This document shows, in pieces, positions 1 to 7,066 of a stretch of DNA of 44,780 nucleotides (position 1 is its first letter; every line of letters starts with the position of its first letter). The DNA is from Clostridia bacterium (GTDB lineage Bacteria; Bacillota; Clostridia; Christensenellales; CAG-138). The stretch covers positions 1 through 44,780 of the forward strand of contig JAFOTD010000007.1 of the NCBI GenBank assembly GCA_017388175.1. The letters are read 5' to 3'. The translations under genes were made by a program, and so were the position numbers. Under the pieces are notes generated by a model. The model was not told the origin of the DNA. It made no database searches and saw only the letters and a list, made by a program, of their open reading frames with translations.

Positions 1-1332
1 ATCAACGGCAACTGCGGGTTAAGCGCCGCGCCGGTTTTCGGCGCGCATGCCGGAGACGTCGCGTCGTATCTATACCCGATCACGGGCGATCTCGGCAATA
101 TTCCGGCCGAATCGCTTGCGGACTATCTGAACGCGCTGAAAAATCATCCGCTGCCGTTGCATGCGGGCATGCTCATAGGTCTCGGCACGGTGCGCGCAAA
201 CGTCGCGGGGTTTTCCAAGGACCTTTCAGACGAAGATTACCGCGCGATCCACGCGCTGCTTGAACGGACGCTCGGTGAAGGCGCGCTCGGCGTCTCGCTG
301 GGACTCGGCTACGCGCCGGAGTGCTTTTTCGATACGGCGGGGCTGATCCGCGCGCTTGCGCCGATCCGCGATACAAACCTGACACTGTCGGTGCATATGC
401 GCTCGGAATCCATGAATCTGCTTCCGTCGATCGACGAGGCGCTTGCGATCGGAAAGGCGCTGAAGGTTCCCCTGCAGATCAGCCATCTGAAGGCGGTGGG
501 AAAAGCACGGTGGGGGACGCTCGTTTACGAAGCGCTCGAACAGATCCGCCGCGCGTGCGAAGAGGGGATGGACGTGCAATGCGACGCGTATCCGTATACC
601 GCGGGCAGCACACAGCTTCTTCACGTGCTGCCGCCGGAATTTCTTGGAGGCGGCACGGACGCGATCGCGAGGCGGCTCATCGACCCGGACGCGCAGAAGA
701 CGTTGAAAGAGCGGCTTGATTACGGCACGGATTTTGACAACTACGCAAAGCTGATCGGCTGGGAGAACATTGAGATCGCCTCGGTGCGGCTTCCTTCTGA
801 TCAATGTTTCGTCGGAAAAACGGTCGCCGAGGCGGCGGGGAATGCGGAGCCGTGGCGGTTTACGGCCGAGCTTCTTTCGCGCAACGCCTGCGCGGTCACG
901 ATGATCGACCGGCTGACGCACGAGGACGATATCGCGGCAATTTACAAAGCGCCGTTTTCGTACGTCATTTCGGACGCGACGTACCCGACCGGGGGACTTC
1001 TGCATCCGCGCGTGTACGGTACGTTCGTACACGTTCTCGAGCGCTTCGTGAAGGAACGCAGGGCGATCGTCCTTGCGGAAGCGGTCAGAAAGATGACGCG
1101 CATGCCCGCCGACCGGTATGGACTGAAGAAGAAGGGACGTATCGAAACCGGCGCGGACGCGGATCTTGTGATCTTCGACCCGAACCGCGTACATGAGCGG
1201 GCGACGTTTCAAGACCCCGCGCAATGCTGCGTTGGGGTGGAAACGGTTCTTGTCAACGGCGCGATCGCCGTCCGCAGCGGCGCGTGCACAGGCAAAACGA
1301 ACGGAACGATTATAGAACGGAGGAGCGTATGA
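1..1332 (+). CDS. N-acyl-D-amino-acid deacylase (amidohydrolase), 5' end cut off by the window
   Basis: The reading frame is open from base 1 to TGA at 1330-1332, so the gene begins before the window and 443 codons are visible. The second to eighth visible residues, NGNCGLS, match the metal/active-site Cys motif of D-aminoacylases, which lies near residue 96 in known enzymes, so about 90 N-terminal residues are missing. Further family motifs follow: SVHMRSE and QISHLK (metal-binding His), SDATYPTGG (catalytic Asp), then the typical C-terminus GADADLVIFDP and VLVNGAIAV. Such enzymes hydrolyse N-acyl-D-amino acids (or related dipeptides) to D-amino acid and carboxylate, in the cytoplasm with Zn2+. 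Exact substrate cannot be read from sequence. Its stop overlaps the start of the WYL regulator (ATGA), so the two are translationally coupled. Confidence 0.88.
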   Translation: MNGNCGLSAAPVFGAHAGDVASYLYPITGDLGNIPAESLADYLNALKNHPLPLHAGMLIGLGTVRANVAGFSKDLSDEDYRAIHALLERTLGEGALGVSLGLGYAPECFFDTAGLIRALAPIRDTNLTLSVHMRSESMNLLPSIDEALAIGKALKVPLQISHLKAVGKARWGTLVYEALEQIRRACEEGMDVQCDAYPYTAGSTQLLHVLPPEFLGGGTDAIARRLIDPDAQKTLKERLDYGTDFDNYAKLIGWENIEIASVRLPSDQCFVGKTVAEAAGNAEPWRFTAELLSRNACAVTMIDRLTHEDDIAAIYKAPFSYVISDATYPTGGLLHPRVYGTFVHVLERFVKERRAIVLAEAVRKMTRMPADRYGLKKKGRIETGADADLVIFDPNRVHERATFQDPAQCCVGVETVLVNGAIAVRSGACTGKTNGTIIERRSV

Positions 1333-2315
1333 AACGGGAGAATCAAAAGTGCAAGATCCTTGTGATCCGTGATTTGCTGCTCGAAACGGACGAGCTGCAT
1401 CCTTTGACCGTTGCGGATATCCTCGCAAAGCTGAAGGAGCGCGGCGTCGAAGCCGAGCGCAAGAGCGTGGCGGACGATCTCCTGGCGCTTTCCGATTACG
1501 GCATGGATATCGAGTCGGTTGCGGTCGGCAAGCGCAAGGGGTATTATCTCGCGTCGCGCACGTTTGAGCCGGCGGAGCTTAAGATGCTTGTCGACAGCGT
1601 GCAGGCGGCGAAGTTTATCTCGCCGAAAAAGACGAGGGGGTTGATTAAAAAACTTGCGACGCTCTCCAGCCGCGGCGAGGCGGCGCTTCTTCGACGTCAG
1701 CTCTATATGACCGATCGCGGCAAGACGGAGAACGAATCGGTCTTCTACAACATCGACGCAATCCACGGCGCGATCGCGGAGGACCGCGTGATCACGTTCG
1801 TCTACTGGCAGTACGATCTCAACAAAAAACGCGTACCGCGCAAAAGCGGCGCGCGCTACTGCGTGAGCCCGTTTGCACTCGTGTGGGACGACGAGTTCTA
1901 TTATCTGATTGCGTACGACGCGTCGGATGCGCGCATCAAGCATTACCGCGTCGATAAGATGAACCGCATCACGATCGGCGAAACGCCGCGAAAGGGGAAG
2001 GAGACGTTCGACACGCTCGATATGTCCGCCTACACGAGCCGCAACTTCTCGATGTTTGCGGGCGAGGAAGCAGACGTGGTGCTCGATTGCGACGAAGCCC
2101 TGATCGGCGTGATCGTCGACCGCTTCGGCACCGGTGTTTCCGTGTATCCGAACGAAACCGGCTTTACGGCGTTCGTGAAGGTCGCGGTCTCGGAGCAGTT
2201 CTTCGGCTGGGTTGCCGCACTCGGCGGCGCGGTGCGCATCGTGTCCCCGCAGCCGGTCAGGGAGCAATTCCTCGCGCTCCTGGACCGCGTCAAAACGGCG
2301 CAGACGAGAGAATAA
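1329..2315 (+). CDS. WYL-domain transcriptional regulator (YafY/DeoR-like)
   Basis: A 328-residue protein. An N-terminal winged helix-turn-helix (about residues 10-70, ending in GYYLASRTFEPAEL) is followed by a linker and a WYL domain (about 140-215; core PFALVWDDEFYYLIAYD, then the Arg-containing IKHYRVDKM). A C-terminal WCX-like extension ends in PVREQFLALLDRV. WYL proteins are DNA-binding regulators whose WYL domain is thought to sense a ligand. The ATG at 1329 was chosen because GGAGGAG lies just upstream and it overlaps the deacylase stop. A longer frame from 1224 would run inside the deacylase and is not needed. Coupling to the deacylase suggests control of D-amino-acid or peptide use, but this is inference. 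A strong terminator follows. Confidence 0.85.
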   Translation: MKRENQKCKILVIRDLLLETDELHPLTVADILAKLKERGVEAERKSVADDLLALSDYGMDIESVAVGKRKGYYLASRTFEPAELKMLVDSVQAAKFISPKKTRGLIKKLATLSSRGEAALLRRQLYMTDRGKTENESVFYNIDAIHGAIAEDRVITFVYWQYDLNKKRVPRKSGARYCVSPFALVWDDEFYYLIAYDASDARIKHYRVDKMNRITIGETPRKGKETFDTLDMSAYTSRNFSMFAGEEADVVLDCDEALIGVIVDRFGTGVSVYPNETGFTAFVKVAVSEQFFGWVAALGGAVRIVSPQPVREQFLALLDRVKTAQTRE

Positions 2316-2331
2316 GAACCAAAAGAAAAAA

Positions 2332-2368
2332 GGCTGCTAAGAAAGCATTCTCAGCAGCCTCATTTTTT
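2332..2368. terminator. Bidirectional intrinsic terminator between convergent WYL and histidine kinase genes
   Basis: Stem GGCTGCTAAGAA (2332-2343) pairs with TTCTCAGCAGCC (2348-2359), 12 bp with one mismatch and a 4-nt loop. A T-run (2363-2368) follows on the plus strand, and an A-run just upstream gives a T-run on the minus strand. Confidence 0.9.
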
Positions 2369-2369
2369 A

Positions 2370-3680
2370 TTATTTGCGGAAATCGAGCGTGACGGTCGTT
2401 CCGACGCCGACCTCGCTCGAAAGCGAAATCTCGGCGTTATGGAACTGCGCGCCGTGCTTGACGATCGAAAGCCCCAATCCCGTGCCGCCGATCTCCTTGC
2501 TGTGGCTCTTGTCGACGCGGTAGAACCGCTCGAACACGCGCTTTTGATGCTCCGGGGGGATGCCGATGCCCGTGTCCGATACGCTGAGCCTTGCGCCGGT
2601 TTCCGTTTCGGAGACGGATATAGAAACGCTCCCGCCGGGGCGGTTATACTTGATCGCGTTGTCGCAGAGGTTGTAGACCATTTCGTTCAAGATCCGGTAC
2701 ACGCCGCGCACGGACGCGTGCCCGCCCGCAAGGGAGATCGAAACCGACCGGCGCTCGGCAACGGCACGCAGACTTTCGATTACGTCCGAGCTGAGCTCGT
2801 AAAGGTCGATGGATTCCGAATGCGGTTCAACGACGCCCTCGTCGAGCTTGGACAGCTTGATGATATCGTCGATGAGCGTGATCGTTCTTTGCGATTCCTT
2901 ATAGATATCTCTCGAAAACTCGCGCATCCGATCCTCATCGACCAGGCCTTCCGCCATCAGCTCCGCAAAGCCGGAAATCGAGGTCAAAGGCGTTTTCAGC
3001 TCGTGCGAAACGTTCGCGGAAAATTCGCGGCGCATCTGTTCACGCTGCGAGGTTTCACTCTCGATCGTCAGCTTTTGCTCGCGGATCTTTTCGACGAGCG
3101 GCGCAAGCTCCGGATACGTATTGGTATCGGGCGCTTCCAGATTGATGGCGTTGATCGGACGGATGATCTGCTTTGCGGCGCGGAAGGACAGCGCACCGGA
3201 GATCAGAAGCACCAAAACGATCACCCAGAGCACGGGACTGACGGCTTCCAGCGCATAGTACACCACGCTTAACGGTCTGCTGAGCCGCAGAACGGTGCCG
3301 TCTTTACACAGACGCGCGTAATACATCGTCTGGTTTCCGCTGTTTTCCGATTTGCGGCTGCCTTGCCCCTCGCCGGTTTCGAACGCGGCGCGCACCTCGT
3401 CGAATCCGCTTTGATCTGCTGCGGGCAGCGCGAATTCGCTGTCGTACAGCACGGTGCCGTCCGCGTCGATCCACGTGATCCGGTTCCCGTCGTCGAGCGA
3501 TTTCAGATAGGCTTCACCGGAAAGCATCAGGCCCTGTTCTGCATAAAGCGCTTCCTGCTTGAGCGCGGCGTACGTTTCCTCCTCGGTTTGCCGGTACTGC
3601 ACGCCGAAAAACAGTGCGGCGCAGAGCAGCAGCACCGATACGCCCACGAGAAAGGTATTGCGAAAGATTGTTTTTGTCAT
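2370..3680 (-). CDS. PhoR-like membrane sensor histidine kinase
   Basis: A 436-residue sensor kinase. TM1 lies near residues 8-27, an extracytoplasmic sensor domain near 28-142, TM2 near 143-166. The HisKA H-box (FSANVSHELKTPLTS) has phospho-acceptor His226. The HATPase domain shows the N-box (MVYNLCDNAIKYN), G1 (VSDTGIGIP) and G2 (GTGLGLSIVKH). It should autophosphorylate and pass phosphate to the response regulator encoded just upstream. ATG 3680 overlaps the regulator's stop as ATGA, and GAGG lies upstream. The pairing with a PhoB/OmpR-type regulator and a divergent Na+/phosphate transporter supports a phosphate-starvation role. That role is inferred, because PhoR-like kinases share this architecture with other systems. 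Confidence 0.9.
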   Translation of the reverse strand: MTKTIFRNTFLVGVSVLLLCAALFFGVQYRQTEEETYAALKQEALYAEQGLMLSGEAYLKSLDDGNRITWIDADGTVLYDSEFALPAADQSGFDEVRAAFETGEGQGSRKSENSGNQTMYYARLCKDGTVLRLSRPLSVVYYALEAVSPVLWVIVLVLLISGALSFRAAKQIIRPINAINLEAPDTNTYPELAPLVEKIREQKLTIESETSQREQMRREFSANVSHELKTPLTSISGFAELMAEGLVDEDRMREFSRDIYKESQRTITLIDDIIKLSKLDEGVVEPHSESIDLYELSSDVIESLRAVAERRSVSISLAGGHASVRGVYRILNEMVYNLCDNAIKYNRPGGSVSISVSETETGARLSVSDTGIGIPPEHQKRVFERFYRVDKSHSKEIGGTGLGLSIVKHGAQFHNAEISLSSEVGVGTTVTLDFRK

Positions 3681-4354
3681 GATTCCTCACCTACGAAACG
3701 GTACCCGACGTTGCGCACCGTCTGAATGTAGTTTCCCGCCGGTCCGAGTTTTGCGCGCAGCGTCCGGATATGCACGTCCAGCGTGCGGTTCTCGCGCTCT
3801 GCGCCGAGCCCCCAGATCCGGTCTAAAAGCAGCTCGCGCTTTAAAACGAGGCCGCGGTTTTCCACAAACAGGCAGAGGAGCAGAAACTCTTTATACGTCA
3901 GAACAATCTCCGCGCCGCCCACGCGCACCTCGTGCTTCTCGGGACAGACGTACAGCTCGCCCTGCCGGTATTCGGCGGTGGCGGACTTTCTTTCGGTTCT
4001 CCGCAGAACCGCGCGCACGCGCGCGACCAGCTCCATAATGCCGAACGGCTTTGAAATGTAATCGTCCGCGCCGGCGTCAAGTCCCTCCACACGGTCGTAT
4101 TCGGCGTTTTTGGCGGTCAGCATGATGACCGGCAGCTTTGCCGTCTTTGCGTCGTTTTTCAGCTGCTTCAGAATCGAAATGCCGTCCTCGCCGGGCAGCA
4201 TGATGTCGAGGAGCAGCAGCTCGGGGACTTCTGCGGACATTGCGTTCCAGAACTCCTTCGGCGTATCGAACCCGATCGCTTCAAAACCCTGGCTCTCCAA
4301 TGCGTATATGACGAGCTTCCGGATGCTTCCGTCGTCCTCCAAAAGATAAATCAT
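3677..4354 (-). CDS. PhoB/PhoP-like response regulator (OmpR family)
   Basis: A 225-residue regulator. The receiver domain has the acidic pocket EDD (6-8), phospho-acceptor Asp50 (LLLLDIMLPGEDG), Thr80 and Lys102 (YISKPFG). The C-terminal winged helix (about 125-222) has the OmpR signature LTYKEFLLLCLFVENRG and VRNVGYRF. It is the first gene of a two-gene operon with the kinase. Start at 4354: GAGGT six bases upstream, and an excellent sigma-A promoter further up. Likely targets are its own promoter region and the divergent Na+/Pi cotransporter, where Pho-box-like repeats occur. A regulator of another stress with the same fold cannot be excluded. Confidence 0.9.
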   Translation of the reverse strand: MIYLLEDDGSIRKLVIYALESQGFEAIGFDTPKEFWNAMSAEVPELLLLDIMLPGEDGISILKQLKNDAKTAKLPVIMLTAKNAEYDRVEGLDAGADDYISKPFGIMELVARVRAVLRRTERKSATAEYRQGELYVCPEKHEVRVGGAEIVLTYKEFLLLCLFVENRGLVLKRELLLDRIWGLGAERENRTLDVHIRTLRAKLGPAGNYIQTVRNVGYRFVGEES

Positions 4355-4371
4355 TCTTTCACCTCAGCTTC

Positions 4372-4400
4372 ATTTTATCCGGTTTGCCCGCGGCTGTAAA
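4372..4400 (-). promoter_or_regulatory. Sigma-A promoter of the response regulator/kinase operon
   Basis: On the minus strand, TTTACA (4400-4395), a 17-bp spacer, then TAAAAT (4377-4372). Transcription would start near 4365, just before or inside the GAGGT ribosome binding site. Confidence 0.7.
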
Positions 4401-4416
4401 GGCTTCTCCGGTCGAT

Positions 4417-4471
4417 TTAACATGTATTTAATACGGACGCGGTCGCCGATTTTACACGCGCGGACTATACT
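4417..4471 (+). promoter_or_regulatory. Pho-box-like direct repeats and -10 of the Na+/Pi cotransporter gene
   Basis: TTAACA (4417-4422), five bases, TTAATA (4428-4433), and TTTACA (4451-4456) lie with an approximately 11-bp period, one position being degenerate. Then comes TATACT (4466-4471). No -35 hexamer is present at the right distance, as in activator-dependent Pho promoters. Firmicutes PhoP boxes are TT(A/C/T)ACA-type repeats spaced by about 5 bp. Assignment is by pattern only. Confidence 0.45.
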
Positions 4472-4493
4472 GGACGGGAAAGGAAGTGAAAGG

Positions 4494-6245
4494 ATGGGAA
4501 TCACGAATCTGATCCGCCTGTTCTCCGGTGTGGCGCTGTTTTTGTTCGGCATGTCGCTGATGGGAGACGGCCTTAAAAAGATTTCAGGCAGCCGCCTCGA
4601 ACCGATTCTGTACCGGCTTTCGGGAACGCCTCTGAAGGGCTTTCTGCTCGGCACGGGCGTGACGGCGGTGATTCAGTCGTCGTCCGCGACGTCGGTCATG
4701 GTTGTGGGTTTTGTCAACTCCGGCATGATGAAGGTCAAGCAGGGCATCACGATCATTTTGGGCGCAATCCTCGGCACGAGCATCACCGGCTGGATTATTT
4801 GTCTCAGCTATCTGGACGGCGGAAGCGGCGTTGCGGGGCTGCTGTCGACGGCCACGCTGACCGGTGTCGTCGCGCTTGCCGGAATCATCCTGTACATGTT
4901 CTGCAAAAAGCAGAGTCTGAAGAACCTCGGCGGGATTCTGCTCGGGTTTGCGGTTCTGATGTTCGGCATGAGCACGATGAGCGGCGCGGTCGAAACGCTC
5001 GGCGATCAGCCGTGGTTTACCGGACTTCTGACGTCCATGTCGAATCCGATTCTGGGAATTCTCGTCGGCGCGCTGTTCACCGCGCTGCTGCAGTCCGCAT
5101 CGGCGGCGGTCGGTATCGTGCAGGCGCTTTCCGCAACCGGCGTAATGACGCTCGGCGCGGCGATGCCGCTGCTGATGGGCGCCGTAATCGGCGCGTCGTT
5201 CCCGGTGCTTCTCTCCGCGCTCGGCGCCGACACGAACGGAAAACGGACCGCGGTCAGCTACCTCATAGATGCTTTCATGGGCGTGATGGTATGCGCGTCG
5301 CTGTTCTATATCGGGGACGCGATCTTCCGGTTCCGGTTTCTGTCCGTGATCATGGATCCGTTCTCGATCGCGCTGGTCAACACGATCGTCCGTCTTGCGA
5401 TCCTTCTGGTGCTGGCGCCGTTTGTGGACGTTCTGGAAGCGCTTGCAAAACTGCTGATCAAGGAAAAACCCGACCGCAGCAGCCCGGCGCTGCGACTCGA
5501 GGAGCGGTTCCTCGCGCATCCCGCGCTTGCCGTCGAGCAGAGCAGGCAGGTCATCGGCGAGATGGCGAAAAAATCCGTAACGGCGATCAGTACGGCAACG
5601 GCTTTGCTTTCGACATATACGGAAGCGGGATACAATAAGGTATCTGCGCTCGAACAGGAAGGCGACCGGTACGAGGATGCGCTGGGCTCCTATATTGTCA
5701 AGCTTACCGGCCGTGAAATGACAGAGGAACAGAATAAGACGGTATCGCTCTTTCTGCATACGCTGTCGGATTTCGAACGCATCACGGACCACGCGCTGAA
5801 CATTGCGGAGAGCGCGCAGGAACTGCACAGCAAGCACGCCCGCTTCTCGGATGATGCATGCAGGGAACTTTCCGTAATCTGCGCGGCCGTTTTTGAAACG
5901 CTGCAGGTCACGGAAGAAGCGTTTACGACGGAAAACCTCGCGCTGGCGGAGCGGGTTGAGCCTTTGGAACAGGTTGTGGACGATCTCGCGGACGCGTTGA
6001 AGCTCCGGCACGTCGCGAGACTGCAGAGCGGGAAATGCACGATCGGACAGGGCTTCGCCTTCAACGATCTGATTACCGATCTCGAGCGCGTTTCGGATCA
6101 TTGCTCCAATATTGCCGTGGCAATGATCGAACTGCGCGTCGGGTCCTTTGATACGCACGAGTACCTCGACGTGGAACTGCAAAAACGGTCGAAAAACTAT
6201 GAGCGGTATTATCAGGCATACAAAACCAAGTATGCTCTGGACTGA
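4494..6245 (+). CDS. Na+/phosphate cotransporter with C-terminal PhoU-like domain
   Basis: A 583-residue membrane protein. The N-terminal half has about eight or nine hydrophobic segments with the two inverted Na_Pi_cotrans repeats, recognised by QSSSATSVM (Gln61) and the second QSASAAVGI (Gln200). The C-terminal part (about 345-583) is soluble and helical, with PhoU-like features (TEEQNKTVSLFLHTLSDFERITDH and ITDLERVSDHCSNIA, the usual E/DxxRxxDH pattern). It should import inorganic phosphate with sodium across the cytoplasmic membrane. ATG 4494 was chosen over an upstream in-frame ATG at 4422 because AGGAAGTGA sits 5 bases before it and the -10 is at 4466. It is monocistronic and divergent from the PhoPR-like genes, and ends at a strong terminator. 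Confidence 0.9.
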   Translation: MGITNLIRLFSGVALFLFGMSLMGDGLKKISGSRLEPILYRLSGTPLKGFLLGTGVTAVIQSSSATSVMVVGFVNSGMMKVKQGITIILGAILGTSITGWIICLSYLDGGSGVAGLLSTATLTGVVALAGIILYMFCKKQSLKNLGGILLGFAVLMFGMSTMSGAVETLGDQPWFTGLLTSMSNPILGILVGALFTALLQSASAAVGIVQALSATGVMTLGAAMPLLMGAVIGASFPVLLSALGADTNGKRTAVSYLIDAFMGVMVCASLFYIGDAIFRFRFLSVIMDPFSIALVNTIVRLAILLVLAPFVDVLEALAKLLIKEKPDRSSPALRLEERFLAHPALAVEQSRQVIGEMAKKSVTAISTATALLSTYTEAGYNKVSALEQEGDRYEDALGSYIVKLTGREMTEEQNKTVSLFLHTLSDFERITDHALNIAESAQELHSKHARFSDDACRELSVICAAVFETLQVTEEAFTTENLALAERVEPLEQVVDDLADALKLRHVARLQSGKCTIGQGFAFNDLITDLERVSDHCSNIAVAMIELRVGSFDTHEYLDVELQKRSKNYERYYQAYKTKYALD

Positions 6246-6324
6246 GCGGTTTTCGAACTTGTTCCGCTTGCGCAACGTATTTTGCTTTTGCGCCGGCAGG
6301 CGAAATATGAAATCTTTGCATGAT

Positions 6325-6350
6325 AAAAAGCCGTCAAAAGACGGCTTTTT
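6325..6350. terminator. Bidirectional terminator between Na+/Pi cotransporter and XRE genes
   Basis: AAAAAGCCGTC (6325-6335), loop AAAA, GACGGCTTTTT (6340-6350). The 11-bp perfect stem has A- and T-runs on the two sides, so it works in both directions. Confidence 0.92.
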
Positions 6351-6362
6351 ACGTGATATGGA

Positions 6363-6743
6363 TTATTCCTCCGGAATGGGAGCAGTTTCCGCGGCCTCAA
6401 GCTTCTTGCCGAGGTCCGCGTACGCTTCGGCGTCCGTCACGCGTAAAAGTTCGATCGCGGCAAGGGCGCGCACGGCCTGTTTGCCTTCGGCGTCCAGACG
6501 CGCATACCGATCCAGAAGCTCGCGCTTCTCACCGTCCAGGAAGACGGGGTTTTCACCGGCAACGGGCTTGATGTCCAGCACATCACAGATATGCATGATC
6601 GTTTCAAACGAGGTTCCGCCGATGCCCTTCTGAAGAGCGGTGACGATCGTCGACTGCGGAACCCCGATATACATCGAAAACTGACGCACGCTGCGGAATT
6701 GCTTTTTGATCTCTGTTTTGATCAACTTTGTCAGTTCATCCAT
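6363..6743 (-). CDS. XRE-family helix-turn-helix regulator
   Basis: A 126-residue protein. An N-terminal lambda-repressor-like HTH lies at about residues 18-58 (FRSVRQFSMYIGVPQSTIVT, then IMHICDVLDIKP). The C-terminal half is helical and acidic, with no recognised domain. Two starts are possible: GTG 6749 and ATG 6743. The ATG is preferred because GGAGG (6757-6753) is 9 bases before it but only 3 before the GTG. The gene has its own promoter with a palindrome at the -35 and is divergent from the ABC exporter operon. Autoregulation and control of the exporter are plausible but unproven. Confidence 0.8.
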   Translation of the reverse strand: MDELTKLIKTEIKKQFRSVRQFSMYIGVPQSTIVTALQKGIGGTSFETIMHICDVLDIKPVAGENPVFLDGEKRELLDRYARLDAEGKQAVRALAAIELLRVTDAEAYADLGKKLEAAETAPIPEE

Positions 6744-6766
6744 TTTCACACACCTCCACTTGACCT

Positions 6767-6813
6767 ATCATAACACGAAAGAAAAAACTCTGTCAACAAA
6801 AATATATTGTTGA
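6767..6813 (-). promoter_or_regulatory. XRE gene promoter with overlapping inverted-repeat operator
   Basis: Minus strand: TTGACA (6796-6791), 18-bp spacer, TATGAT (6772-6767). A perfect 7-bp inverted repeat TCAACAA (6793-6799) / TTGTTGA (6807-6813) with a 7-bp A/T spacer overlaps the -35. Its position suits repression by the XRE protein itself. Confidence 0.6.
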
Positions 6814-6911
6814 ATTGTGAATTTTCCGAAATGCCTGTAAAATCTGGAATTAAATTGAAATTGGTTGTATTTGTATAAACAAATAACGTGACGTTATCCG
6901 CGAGACCGTTC

Positions 6912-6940
6912 TTGACGCGCATAAGACGATCCTATATACT
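6912..6940 (+). promoter_or_regulatory. Sigma-A promoter of the ABC exporter operon
   Basis: TTGACG (6912-6917), 17-bp spacer, TATACT (6935-6940). Transcription should start near 6947, leaving a leader of about 120 nt. Confidence 0.75.
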
Positions 6941-6946
6941 GAAAGG

Positions 6947-7066
6947 GATTAGGCGCGCGGCTTGCAAACGCCCGAAAAATCTGCCGTTTTCGGGGTAAAC
7001 GCGGTTGAAATCCGACTCAACCGCCGGTTGCTGGACAATTTCGCGCGCAACCGTTAAGATGAAGCC
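6947..7066 (+). promoter_or_regulatory. Structured 5' leader of the ABC exporter operon
   Basis: Three perfect inverted repeats follow each other: CCCGAAAA/TTTTCGGG (6971-6978/6987-6994), GCGGTTGA/TCAACCGC (7001-7008/7017-7024), and CGGTTGC/GCAACCG (7025-7031/7047-7053). Because CGGTTG and CAACCG recur, the first and last arms can also pair, giving alternative folds. The last arm ends 13 bases before the ATG, and the ribosome binding site is weak. No poly-T follows any stem. It matches no riboswitch class I can name. Confidence 0.45.

Noticed and set aside
4584..6275. A 563-codon open frame antisense to the Na+/Pi cotransporter
   Set aside because: Low-complexity Arg/His/Gln-rich translation, a mirror of the real gene's codon bias; no start signals.
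6962..7057. TTG-started 31-codon frame in the ABC exporter leader
   Set aside because: No good ribosome binding site and no diagnostic codon run; kept only as a remark on the leader finding.
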